Translations under genes and position numbers: made by a program | Shown here: piece by piece, positions 13,143 to 21,959 of the stretch | Position numbering within the stretch: position 1 is the first letter of the stretch | How the letters are laid out: the number at the start of each line of letters is the position of its first letter | Notes under the pieces: model-generated | Seen by the model: the letters and a program-made list of their open reading frames with translations, nothing else | Told to the model about the DNA's origin: nothing | Database searches by the model: none | Assembly (NCBI GenBank): GCA_902774035.1 | Contig: CACYHA010000020.1 | Span: 1 to 64,000, forward strand | DNA: 64,000 bases | From: Oscillospiraceae bacterium | Lineage (GTDB): Bacteria > Bacillota > Clostridia > Oscillospirales > Acutalibacteraceae | Reading direction: 5' to 3'

Positions 13143-15236
13143 TTATTTTTTGATCTTGTTCACGCCGGTTTTCATGGCGTTGATGAGATACCGCACATAG
13201 ACCACCTGCGTGATGAGGATCGCCTTGAGATAGGCTCTCGCGTCGAACTGACGCATACCCTGGGTGATGTCGCTCATGGTCAGGTAGATCGGGCGCTCCT
13301 TCACTTCCGTGAGGGGCTGCGCTTTGTTGTAGTTGTTCTCCTTGCCGCCCTTGACGGTGAAGAAGATGCCGCGGGCGTCCAGCGGGAATTGATTGTTGTC
13401 CTCAAGGTAATAGAAGGAAAGCTTGATGTTCTTCATGTCCGCGTCGGGGATGCTTCCCTTGAGCTTCAGGGAAACGCTTTTGCCCAGCGGGATTTTTTTG
13501 CCGTAGACGTCTTCAAAGGCGAAGTCCGCACCCTCCACTTTGATGGAGATCAGCTCGAGATTGCTCTTGTTGGAAAGGTTTGTCACCGTCAGCGCGGTAT
13601 CCTTTTGCGTCAGGGTGCCGAAGGGGGAGTTGTTGAAGCAGGCGTGGACGCCGAACTTGCCGTTGTGGGTGATCTCAAACTGCGGAAAAGCCGGGTCGGT
13701 GTAGATGTCCATCGGCTTGTCGGTGTAGAGCATCCAAAGAATCAGATCAGTGCAGTATTGATCCTCGATGTACTGGGCGTGATACTGCTCGTCGATGTAC
13801 CAGGTGTTTTCGGGAAGATAGCCGTAGGCGCCGTCAAGGTTCATGCGCGGAGCCACATGGTCGTGGGTCGGATCGGTGCAGGTGACGCCCTCGTCGCTGT
13901 AATCGGTATGGTAGCCGTCGGAAAAACGGTAGCCGTAACCGGCGACTTTGGCGCCGGAGGCGTCCTCGGCGCCAACAAGGCCGTCGGAGCTGACGCGCGA
14001 GCCGGTGACGGCAGGCAGATCCGTGCCGCAGATGATATTGACGTTGACGCCCTGATTGCGGGCGTAGGTCAGGTTGTCGTGCATGTGCGCCATCACGGTG
14101 TAGTGGGCGTAGTCGCTCTTTTCAATGAGCACGGCGTATTTTTCCCGCATTTCGGGCGTGTTCAGCTTGGCGTCCTTAACCTCGTCATAGAGACGCAGAG
14201 GCAGAAAGTCCCACGCGCTGCCGAAGGAATAGAGGATGTTGATGATGTCGTAATTCTGGATCAGCGCGTTGAACAGGCGGTTCACGGTGTCGAGCGTCAG
14301 CCCATTGAAGAACCATTCGTAGTTGGCTTCCCAAACATACTCTGCGCCGCCGTTGATGCCCGCCAGCGGATTGTTGGCATACTGCAGATATTCGATCAGG
14401 CGGGGGGAATCAAAGTGGATCTTGCCCATCAGAATATCATACATGATCTGCACGCCGATGGCCGGGTTGTCGAGCACCACATTGTTGAGATAAGCGAGGT
14501 TGAAGGTCTTTTTGAGCTCCTTCTGCGTCATGTTCAGCAGTCGGCCGAGCTCTTCCGCGTCTTTGCCGCCCTTGGCAACGATGGAGGACAGGGAAATGTA
14601 GAACGACGTGTCTTCGCCGCCGTGACTCTCGCAGAAGATGTTGACTTTTTTCGAGCCGGAATGTCTGCGCACGTCCACGATGAAGTTGCCGAGATCCCGG
14701 GCGCATTCAATGATGTTCTGCCGCCAGTCCACAGAGAAGCAGTAGACATTCTCTTCGCCGCGCATCTCACACAGCAGGGGCGTCAGTCGCTTTTCTTTCA
14801 TGGCGCCGGCGAGATTGGGGTTTTCGTCGATGTGGGCGTTGATATAGGCCATGCAGCTCTCTTCCGCCGAGCGTGGCCAGGCACCGGTGTTGTAGGGCAA
14901 AGAGCCGTCCGGGTTGCGGCGCATGTACTTCGCGATCTCGGCCACGGCGTCGGAGATTTGCTGACCGGCGTAGGTCGGGTCATTTTTGATGACCGTGTTG
15001 AAGTTGGCTTTGGTGATGTCGGGGATGTCTTTTTTCACCACATCCAGCACACTGTTCAGGTTGAGCATCCAGATCTTTTCAACGATGTTTCCTTCGTCGT
15101 CAAAGAGAAAGAGCTGCGGCGAGGTGTAGCCGCCCAGAACGATGGTGGGGATCACGCCTTCGGCGATGGCGGCCAGCGGAAGCACGCTGAAGATCAGCAC
15201 GCACGCCAGAAGCAGACTCAATACCCGTTTTTTCAT
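13143..15236 (-). CDS. Secreted alpha/beta-hydrolase-like protein
   Basis: 697 residues. Signal peptide at residues 1-22 (MKKRVLSLLLACVLIFSVL..., cleaved near AIAEG). The N-terminal domain has a lipase-type oxyanion segment (PTIVLGGYTSP) and a nucleophile elbow with Ser flanked as C-E-S-H-G-G (about residue 185). Later Asp/His candidates are DGYHTDY and DPTHDHVAPR. The last 170 residues look beta-rich (NLSNKSNLELISIKVEG). The exact family is not recognised; it may act on lipids or esters outside the cell. The ATG at 15236 has GGGAGG 7 bases upstream; a TTG 5 codons earlier overlaps it. Confidence 0.6.
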   Translation of the reverse strand: MKKRVLSLLLACVLIFSVLPLAAIAEGVIPTIVLGGYTSPQLFLFDDEGNIVEKIWMLNLNSVLDVVKKDIPDITKANFNTVIKNDPTYAGQQISDAVAEIAKYMRRNPDGSLPYNTGAWPRSAEESCMAYINAHIDENPNLAGAMKEKRLTPLLCEMRGEENVYCFSVDWRQNIIECARDLGNFIVDVRRHSGSKKVNIFCESHGGEDTSFYISLSSIVAKGGKDAEELGRLLNMTQKELKKTFNLAYLNNVVLDNPAIGVQIMYDILMGKIHFDSPRLIEYLQYANNPLAGINGGAEYVWEANYEWFFNGLTLDTVNRLFNALIQNYDIINILYSFGSAWDFLPLRLYDEVKDAKLNTPEMREKYAVLIEKSDYAHYTVMAHMHDNLTYARNQGVNVNIICGTDLPAVTGSRVSSDGLVGAEDASGAKVAGYGYRFSDGYHTDYSDEGVTCTDPTHDHVAPRMNLDGAYGYLPENTWYIDEQYHAQYIEDQYCTDLILWMLYTDKPMDIYTDPAFPQFEITHNGKFGVHACFNNSPFGTLTQKDTALTVTNLSNKSNLELISIKVEGADFAFEDVYGKKIPLGKSVSLKLKGSIPDADMKNIKLSFYYLEDNNQFPLDARGIFFTVKGGKENNYNKAQPLTEVKERPIYLTMSDITQGMRQFDARAYLKAILITQVVYVRYLINAMKTGVNKIKK

Positions 15237-15398
15237 AATGCAGCCTCCCAAACAAAAAGTATAGTCTCATTTTATACCCCTTCCCGGAATATGTCAATAA
15301 TATTAACAAAAAAATGCAAAATTCGTCTGCTTTTTTAGCTTATTTGAACGAAGAGGCTTTCGAAGCGGCCAAAGTCTGAAATTTTTTTTGCAAACCTC

Positions 15399-15427
15399 TT
15401 TACTTGTTTCGGCGCGGCGAGTAAAAT
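15399..15427 (+). promoter_or_regulatory. pyrH promoter
   Basis: TTTACT, 17 bp, TAAAAT, ending 29 bp before the pyrH start codon. Confidence 0.55.
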
Positions 15428-15456
15428 AAAAGAGAAATAACCCGGAGGTGAGATGG

Positions 15457-16164
15457 ATGGAACCTGTCTATCACAGAATTCTTTTGAAACTCAGCGGCGA
15501 AGTGCTTGCGGGACCCGACGGCAAGGGGATCGACTTTGACACGGTGAACAGCGTCTGTGCGGCCGTGCGCGACTGCGCGGCTCTCGGCGTGGAGATCGGT
15601 CTGGTCGTTGGCGGCGGCAACTTCTGGCGCGGCCGCAGCAGCGGAGAGATGGACCGTACCCGCGCCGACCACATGGGCATGCTTGCAACCACGATGAACT
15701 CCCTTGCGCTGGCGGACGCCCTTGAACAGATGGACGTCCCCGTGCGCGTGCAGACCGCGATCCCGATGCCCCAGGTCGCGGAGCCGTACATCCGCAACCG
15801 CGCCGTGCGCCACCTGGAAAAGGGGCGCGTGGTGATTTTCGGCTGCGGCACGGGCAACCCGTTTTTCTCCACCGACACGGCGGCGGCTCTGCGCGCGGCG
15901 GAGATCAACGCCGAGATCATTTTCAAGGCCACGAACGTGGACGGCGTCTACGACAAAGATCCGAACAAATACCCCGACGCCGTGAAATACGACACCCTGA
16001 CCCACAGCGAGATCCTCAACAAGGGCCTAGCGGTGATGGACAGCACGGCAGCGTCCCTTTGTCGCGACAACGGCATTTCGATCCTCGTTTTCAATCTCGC
16101 CGACCCGCAGAACATCGTCCGCGCCGTGAAGGGCGAAAACGTCGGCACGATCGTGAAGGAGTAA
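15457..16164 (+). CDS. pyrH: UMP kinase
   Basis: 235 residues of the amino-acid-kinase fold. The enzyme makes UDP from UMP and ATP and is essential for pyrimidine nucleotides. Typical segments are [10 protein letters not shown] at the start, [12 protein letters not shown], the [17 protein letters not shown] block, and [14 protein letters not shown] take the ATG at 15457, 8 bases after GGAGG; a GTG at 15448 is less likely. Usually frr follows pyrH; here a GDPD gene follows 12 bp later, so the standard translation cluster is broken up. Confidence 0.95.
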   Translation: MEPVYHRILLKLSGEVLAGPDGKGIDFDTVNSVCAAVRDCAALGVEIGLVVGGGNFWRGRSSGEMDRTRADHMGMLATTMNSLALADALEQMDVPVRVQTAIPMPQVAEPYIRNRAVRHLEKGRVVIFGCGTGNPFFSTDTAAALRAAEINAEIIFKATNVDGVYDKDPNKYPDAVKYDTLTHSEILNKGLAVMDSTAASLCRDNGISILVFNLADPQNIVRAVKGENVGTIVKE

Positions 16165-16176
16165 GGAGATCTTTTC

Positions 16177-17019
16177 ATGAAAAAAGAGTACCCCGGGTTT
16201 CCGATGCGCTTTGCCCATACCGGCGTGACGCAGTTCGCCCCCGAAAACTCGCCGGAGGCCTTTCAAAAGGCGGCCGAACTGGGCTTTGAGGGCATTGAGC
16301 TGGACATTCAGCGCAGCGGCGACGGCGAGATCATCGTCACCCACAACGGCGACATGGGCTACATGACCTTTGAAGAGCACCGCGATGTGCTCAGGGACAT
16401 GACAGCGGAACAGATCAAAGCTTTCGACATTCCCTATCGGAACGCGCTCAAGCTCAAGTACCCGCCTTATCCCTGGACGGAGCACGCGGGCGGTCGGCGC
16501 ATGATCGTTCCGCCGGATTACCACGAGGACCGCGTGACCCATCTGATCACCATGCCGGAGTTCGACGCGTGGCTGGCCACGGTGGATTATCCCCTGACTG
16601 TGGAGGTGGAATTCAAGTGCACCGGTATGTGTGAACGCATGGACGAGATTCTGGCAAAATCCGAAAATGTTTCGCAGTACATCCTCTTTTCCGGCAACTG
16701 GGAGGTGCTGGAGGAGATGCAGGAGCACTACCGCCGAAAGGGCAAGCCCGAGGGCCTGCGTCTGGGCGCGAACATCCGCTTTCTCAATGAAAGGACGATG
16801 GAGTTCGTCCGCCGCTCTGATCTTTACGAGGTCGGCCTCAACGACGGCGCGTTCACCAAAGCCGATGTGGATCTGCTGGCGGAGATGGGGATCAAGGTGT
16901 TCTCCAATCTCGGCGACTATCCGGAATGGTGGGCGCAGATCTGCGACATGGGCGTGACCGGTTTCAAGACCAATTATCCCGACGCTTTCACGGAATGGTG
17001 GATGCAGCGGCAGGCGTAG
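16177..17019 (+). CDS. Glycerophosphodiester phosphodiesterase-like protein
   Basis: 280 residues, GDPD family, which releases glycerol 3-phosphate from glycerophosphodiesters. The core FAPENSPEAF, the metal ligands in GIELDIQ and the second catalytic His in VTHNGD are present. Two family positions differ: the first HRG is H-T-G, and the HD after the second His is HN. The Arg normally helps bind phosphate, so activity or substrate may have shifted. No signal peptide. AAGGAG lies before the ATG. Probably co-transcribed with pyrH. Confidence 0.8.
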   Translation: MKKEYPGFPMRFAHTGVTQFAPENSPEAFQKAAELGFEGIELDIQRSGDGEIIVTHNGDMGYMTFEEHRDVLRDMTAEQIKAFDIPYRNALKLKYPPYPWTEHAGGRRMIVPPDYHEDRVTHLITMPEFDAWLATVDYPLTVEVEFKCTGMCERMDEILAKSENVSQYILFSGNWEVLEEMQEHYRRKGKPEGLRLGANIRFLNERTMEFVRRSDLYEVGLNDGAFTKADVDLLAEMGIKVFSNLGDYPEWWAQICDMGVTGFKTNYPDAFTEWWMQRQA

Positions 17020-17048
17020 CCGATCGTCGTCAGTCAATTGTAATAGCA

Positions 17049-17077
17049 GGGGCGGTCATTGGCCGCCCCCTTTTTTT
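17049..17077 (+). terminator. Terminator of the pyrH-GDPD unit
   Basis: GGGGCGG pairs with CCGCCCC around a TCATTGG loop, then TTTTTTT. Bases 17080-17298 are AT-rich and probably hold the putP promoter; I see no gene there. Confidence 0.9.
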
Positions 17078-17298
17078 GCACCCGTTTCCTCCCGTGCGCC
17101 TTTCCTTTTGAAAAATCTGCAAACCGTACATCATCTTGTCTTTTCTTCATTCTGCTAAAAATACTTGTATTTTAAAGGATTCTTTTATATTATTACGAAA
17201 AAAATACAGAATGTAGTCTATACTTCGTTCTCTATTGCATTTCTGTGAAAAGTATGATAAACTATACGGGATATTTTTGAAAAGAAAGGATTTTTTGC

Positions 17299-18807
17299 AT
17301 GTTCAATTCCACTTTGCTTGCATTCATTCTCTATTTTGCGCTGGTGCTCGCCATCGGCCTGTACTTCTTCTTCCGCTCCAAGGGCGCGGGTGAGAAGGAC
17401 TACTTCCTCGGCGGACGCGCTATGGGTCCGTGGGTCGCCGCCATGAGCGCCCAGGCCTCCGACATGAGCGGCTGGCTGCTGATGGGCTTTCCCGGCTCCA
17501 TTCTCGCCTTCGGCATGGGCAAGGTCTGGATCGGCATCGGCCTGATGTTCGGCACGATCGCCAACTGGATCTTCGTTGCCAAACGGCTGCGCAACTTCTC
17601 CGCCGCGGCGAACGATTCCATCACCCTGCCGCAGTACCTCAAAAACCGCTTTGCCGCCAAGAATCCCGCGCTGCAGATCATCTGCGCCGTGGTGTTCCTC
17701 GTGTTCTTCACCATCTATGTGGCGTCCTCCTTTGTTGCGGGCAAAACCGTGCTGCTGAAGGTCGTTCCCCAGCTCGAGGGTCACGACGCGTTGGCGCTGG
17801 CGATCTTTGCGCTCATCATCATCGCCTACACCTTCACCGGCGGCTTCAAGGCCGTTTGCTGGACAGACTTCTTCCAGGGCATGATGATGCTCATCGCCCT
17901 GCTGGCGGTCCCCATCATCGTTCTGCTGTTCAAGGATCCCGACATGTCGAAACTCAGCTTCACCCTTGCCGACGGCACGTTCAATGAGTTCAACCCGAAC
18001 CCGTTCAGTGCCTCATGGCAGGACATCGTCTCCGGCTTCGGCTGGGGTCTCGGCTACTTCGGTATGCCCCACATCCTTGTCCGCTTCATGTCCATCAAGA
18101 AGGCTTCCATGGTGAAAAAGAGCGCCACGGTCGCCATCGTTTGGGTCATCCTCTCCCTCGGCGCCGCCATCGTGATCGCCATCCTCGGCCGTCCGCTGTA
18201 TGGTCAGGAGCTGGTGGACGCCGGTATGCAGGAGCGCATCTTCATCCGCTTTGCGTCTGATCTCTTCCCGCCGTTCATCGCCGGCATCCTGCTTTCCGCC
18301 ATTGTTGCCGCCGCCATGAGTACTGCGGATTCCCAGCTTCTGGTGGCGTCCTCCTCGTTCACGTCCGACATCTATAAACCCGTGTTCCGCAAGGAAGCCT
18401 CCGACAAGGAAGTGCTCTGGGTGGGCCGCGTTGTGGTGCTGATCGTCGCCGTTGTCGCGTTCCTGATCGCAAGCAGCCGCGGCGAGGGCGCTGCCGCCAT
18501 CATGGACATGGTGGAAAACGCCTGGGGCGGCTTCGGCGCAGCCTTCGGCCCGGTCATCATTCTCTCGCTGTTCTGGAAGCGCATGACCTACAAGGGCGCC
18601 ATCGCGGGCGTGGTCTGCGGCTCCGTGGTCGACGTGGTCTGGCTGCTGACGCTCTCCTCTTCCACGGGCGTCTATGAGATCGTTCCCGGCTTCATCGTCG
18701 GCCTGATCGCCTGCGTCGTCGTCTCCCTGCTCGACAAGGAACCGAGCGCCGAAGTGACCGCCATCTATGAAAAGGCGACTGCGCCCGGCTTCGGCGAGGA
18801 AGACTGA
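17299..18807 (+). CDS. putP: Sodium/proline symporter
   Basis: 502 residues, solute:sodium symporter family, about 13 membrane segments. KDYFLGGRAMGPWVAAMSAQASDMSGWLLMGFPG is the PutP signature; only parts of it are given here as the sodium and proline site region (the ASDMSGW stretch near residue 56). It imports proline with sodium. Length matches the family. It is a single gene ending at a terminator, with AAGAAAGG before the ATG. Confidence 0.93.
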   Translation: MFNSTLLAFILYFALVLAIGLYFFFRSKGAGEKDYFLGGRAMGPWVAAMSAQASDMSGWLLMGFPGSILAFGMGKVWIGIGLMFGTIANWIFVAKRLRNFSAAANDSITLPQYLKNRFAAKNPALQIICAVVFLVFFTIYVASSFVAGKTVLLKVVPQLEGHDALALAIFALIIIAYTFTGGFKAVCWTDFFQGMMMLIALLAVPIIVLLFKDPDMSKLSFTLADGTFNEFNPNPFSASWQDIVSGFGWGLGYFGMPHILVRFMSIKKASMVKKSATVAIVWVILSLGAAIVIAILGRPLYGQELVDAGMQERIFIRFASDLFPPFIAGILLSAIVAAAMSTADSQLLVASSSFTSDIYKPVFRKEASDKEVLWVGRVVVLIVAVVAFLIASSRGEGAAAIMDMVENAWGGFGAAFGPVIILSLFWKRMTYKGAIAGVVCGSVVDVVWLLTLSSSTGVYEIVPGFIVGLIACVVVSLLDKEPSAEVTAIYEKATAPGFGEED

Positions 18808-18824
18808 AACAAAGGAAACCCGCG

Positions 18825-18861
18825 CGGCTGTGTTCCCCATGGGAGCATGGCCGCCGTTTTT
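18825..18861 (+). terminator. putP terminator
   Basis: A 13-bp stem including three G-T pairs (18825-18837 with 18841-18853), then a CCG and TTTTT. Confidence 0.75.
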
Positions 18862-18907
18862 CTTCAATCTGTCAAAGAACGGGCGAAAAATTAGTCACTT
18901 GTGACGA

Positions 18908-18969
18908 TAGACAAACGGCAAAAATTATGGTAAAATTCAGACAGAAATATACGGAAAGGGTTGACAGGA

Positions 18970-18989
<20 letters not shown>
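18908..18989 (+). promoter_or_regulatory. Tandem promoters of LRR leader, copy 1
   Basis: P1 is TAGACA (18908-18913), 17 bp, TAAAAT (18931-18936). P2 is TTGACA (18961-18966), 17 bp, GACAAT (18984-18989). The whole block is repeated at 24504-24585 with about three-quarters identity and the same spacings. P1 would transcribe the short leader ORF; P2 would start just before the GCAA tract, inside that ORF. Confidence 0.65.
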
Positions 18990-19077
<88 letters not shown>

Positions 19078-19082
19078 ATTGA

Positions 19083-19118
19083 GCGCAGTGCGCCCGTTTG
19101 GGTGCGCCGCGCTTTTTT
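19083..19118 (+). terminator. Terminator-like hairpin between leader and LRR gene, copy 1
   Basis: GCGCAGTGCGCCC pairs with GGGTGCGCCGCGC (one mismatch, two wobbles) around GTTT and is followed by TTTTTT. It lies after the leader ORF and 37 bp before the LRR start codon. Readthrough or a further promoter is needed to express the gene, so it may act as an attenuator. Confidence 0.7.
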
Positions 19119-19154
19119 GATATATAAAAACTTAGTAAAAGAAGGAGAGTTCTT

Positions 19155-21830
19155 ATGAAAACTTCAAAGAAAGTGTTATCCGTTTTGCTGGCGGTTCTCC
19201 TGCTGGCGACCACGCTGGCGGTTGCTGCCGTGCCGGTGAGCGCCTTGGATGCAAGCGGCTCTTGCGGAACAAACCTGACGTACACGTTCAACGCCTCCAC
19301 CGGGGCGCTGACCATCACCGGCACAGGTTCATTGCTCCAGCATAAAGCGTTTAAAGACTGCACGGAGATCAAATCCGTATCCATCTGCAGCAGCGTGACA
19401 GAAATTGGCTTTTCTGCATTTTGCGGCTGCAGCAGCTTGACGAGTGTGACGATTCCATACGGCGTAAAGATAATAGATTCATGTGCATTCTCCAGGTGCA
19501 CCAGTCTTACAAGCTTAACATTACCGAACAGCGTTGAAGGAATATATCAACAGGCATTTGAGAAATGCACCTCTCTGAAAAGCGTAACGATACCTGACAG
19601 TATAAAGGAGATATCTCCGTGTGTATTCGAGCATTGTACTGCGTTGGAAAGCGTAACATTTCCGGACAGTGTGAAGAGAATTGAATGGGATGCATTCTAT
19701 GACTGTCCATCCTTGAAAACGCTGACGTTTAACGGCAGTCCAAGAATCATTGACGAAAGCGCATTTGATCAATGCGACGCAGTGGAAGAACTGGCGATTC
19801 TGTCCGGTGAAGATGTGCATAGTGCATTGGTTTGTCAGTTTCCAAATCTGAAAAATTTGACCATCGGTACAACGCGCGTCGGGCATTTTGGGACTGATGA
19901 ATATGGTCAGACTACCCTTAAGGGTTTGCCTGCATTGCAGCATTTGACGTTTCTCGATACGGTGGAGGACATCAAAAGCTTCGCGTTTTCCGACTGCCCG
20001 AAGCTGGAAACGGTTCAATTCGGCAACAGCAGAACATATTTTGGTTCAGGGTCTTTTGACAACTGCAAAAAACTGAAAAAACTCATTGCCCCCACGGACG
20101 CGATAAATGCGGATATGTCATTTTTCAACTGCGGAGACTATATGGTATATTGTAAAAACAGCATGCAACCGTATAGTTTCCATAGAGCAGCAAACTATCG
20201 CTACGTTCCGGAGGACGCGCGGTTTGTTTCCGTCAAAATCGTAGGATCCCCGCCGGAGTGGGGCACTGTTCGCGGCGGTGAGCACACCGGTGGGCCTGTT
20301 CAACTGTACACGAATTATCAGAATGACTATTGTGTATCGGGTTATTCCAGAATCACGGTCAAAGCCACGCCGAAGACAGGGTACTTCTTTAAAGGCTGGT
20401 ATTCATACAAAAATCTCGGTAGGGTTAGCCGCGACACCGAATATACATTTGTTGCAAATGAAGACACGAGCTTGTTTGCGCGTTTTGAAGACAGCGACTT
20501 TTATACCGTGACAACGGTTGCGAATCCGGATGAAGGCGGCACGATCACCGGCGCCGGCAACTATGCAGAAGGCGATACGGTAACGCTGACCGTAACGCCG
20601 AACATCTTTTGGAAATTTCTCGGATGGTGGAGTATTAGGGGGCAAAAGGTTTCGAGTGATCCGAGTTATACCTTCACCTGTACCGGAAGCACAACTTATA
20701 CAGCGAAGTTTGAATATACAATAGAAAGATACAGGCTGACGCTCGACAGCAACGACGGCGGCTGTCCGTCCTGGTGGGGAACAAGGACCTATGCGCTCAA
20801 CGAGGAGGCGACGATCACTGCCGAGCCGGACGACGGCTACAGATTTGTCGGCTGGTTCAAAAACAACAGCCTGTTCAGCAGCAATGAAACCCTGACCTTG
20901 CAATTGACGGAGGACGTGTCCCTCTATGCAAAGTTTGAAAAAATTCCGATCTATTCAGTACAGACGACCGTTTCGCCGACTGCGGGCGGCACGGTCTCCG
21001 GCGGCGGCAGTTTTTTGGAAAACACAAAGGCGACCGTTTCCGCCCAGGAGAAACCCGGCTATGATTTTGTCGGCTGGTTCAAAAACAACAGCAAGGTCAG
21101 CTTTTCTCACAATTACACGTTTACCGTGACCGGAAATGTTACGTTGACGGCAAAGTTCAGAACACTTGAAAACTACACTGTCACCTTGAACATATCCCCG
21201 GCGAACGGCGGCACGGTCTCCGGCGGCGGCGTTTATCAGGAAGGCACAAGGGCAACCATCACTGCCACGCCGAACGACAACTATGTCTTTGTCGGTTGGT
21301 ATTACGGCGACGACTTTTGGTGGTTCTCGAATAATATCGATTTCCGTGTGGGAAAAAACACAACCTTGACTGCAAGGTTTTATGACATTTCCCAGTTCGT
21401 CGACGTCAAAATCGGAACGGAAGATTTGAAATCCGGAGACTGGTATTTGGATCAAGACGCATATATCGAGGCGCTTCTTGAATTCGGTTTAGATTCGGCG
21501 ACAGCGAAGTCTAACTATGCTGCGATAAATGATCTTGTCGACAGATATGCATATAATCCACAGACCAAAGAGATTTATCTGAAGTCGTCTGATAGTTCGA
21601 GCCTGCATACCAGTGACGACTCCTTCTATCCTCTCCTTGGCGGAACCTCCATTAAGCAATACACCGCGCCGACCAACCCCGACAACCCCGGTCAGCCCGA
21701 CAACCCCGGCGGCAGCCAGCCGCAGGGCAAGGTCTGCAAATACTGCGGCGGAACCCACACGGGCTTCCTCGGCTTCTTCGTGGGCCTGTTCCACAGCATC
21801 CTCGCGCTGTTTGGCCTTCGGAAGAAATAA
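19155..21830 (+). CDS. Secreted BspA-type LRR protein with InlB-type repeats
   Basis: 891 residues, probably a surface adhesin. Signal peptide about 1-30 (KVLSVLLAVLLLATTLAVAAVPVSA). BspA/LRR_5 repeats about 60-320 (pattern F..C..L..V.IP.SV..I). Five InlB B-type repeats about 380-740, recognisable by GWYSYKN, GWWSIRG, two GWFKNNS and GWYYGDD. A Pro/Asn/Gly linker (NPDNPGQPDNPGG) leads to the C-terminal tail CKYCGGTHTG plus an aromatic amphipathic helix. There is no LPXTG. AAGGAGAG precedes the ATG. The 60324 protein shares nearly the same signal peptide and tail. Confidence 0.88.
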   Translation: MKTSKKVLSVLLAVLLLATTLAVAAVPVSALDASGSCGTNLTYTFNASTGALTITGTGSLLQHKAFKDCTEIKSVSICSSVTEIGFSAFCGCSSLTSVTIPYGVKIIDSCAFSRCTSLTSLTLPNSVEGIYQQAFEKCTSLKSVTIPDSIKEISPCVFEHCTALESVTFPDSVKRIEWDAFYDCPSLKTLTFNGSPRIIDESAFDQCDAVEELAILSGEDVHSALVCQFPNLKNLTIGTTRVGHFGTDEYGQTTLKGLPALQHLTFLDTVEDIKSFAFSDCPKLETVQFGNSRTYFGSGSFDNCKKLKKLIAPTDAINADMSFFNCGDYMVYCKNSMQPYSFHRAANYRYVPEDARFVSVKIVGSPPEWGTVRGGEHTGGPVQLYTNYQNDYCVSGYSRITVKATPKTGYFFKGWYSYKNLGRVSRDTEYTFVANEDTSLFARFEDSDFYTVTTVANPDEGGTITGAGNYAEGDTVTLTVTPNIFWKFLGWWSIRGQKVSSDPSYTFTCTGSTTYTAKFEYTIERYRLTLDSNDGGCPSWWGTRTYALNEEATITAEPDDGYRFVGWFKNNSLFSSNETLTLQLTEDVSLYAKFEKIPIYSVQTTVSPTAGGTVSGGGSFLENTKATVSAQEKPGYDFVGWFKNNSKVSFSHNYTFTVTGNVTLTAKFRTLENYTVTLNISPANGGTVSGGGVYQEGTRATITATPNDNYVFVGWYYGDDFWWFSNNIDFRVGKNTTLTARFYDISQFVDVKIGTEDLKSGDWYLDQDAYIEALLEFGLDSATAKSNYAAINDLVDRYAYNPQTKEIYLKSSDSSSLHTSDDSFYPLLGGTSIKQYTAPTNPDNPGQPDNPGGSQPQGKVCKYCGGTHTGFLGFFVGLFHSILALFGLRKK
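21733..21827 (+). other. C-x-Y-C-G-x2-H tail coding segment
   Basis: Encodes CKYCGGTHTG followed by about 20 Phe/Leu-rich residues and a basic end. Equivalent tails end the proteins at 33110-35083, 50914-52809 and 60324-62081. Confidence 0.8.
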
Positions 21831-21846
21831 ACCAAACCGTTTTTCT

Positions 21847-21874
21847 GCTGCGTTCTTCGGAACGCAGCTTTTTC
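21847..21874 (+). terminator. LRR gene terminator
   Basis: GCTGCGTTC-TTCG-GAACGCAGC, then TTTTT; a UUCG-capped stem of 9 bp. Confidence 0.9.
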
Positions 21875-21959
21875 ATGTTTTTCCCGTCTTCGGCTTGCAT
21901 ATAAATGAAATGCGTGCTATAGTATAAATGATTCTTTTTTGAGGGAAGCGGAACGAAGC

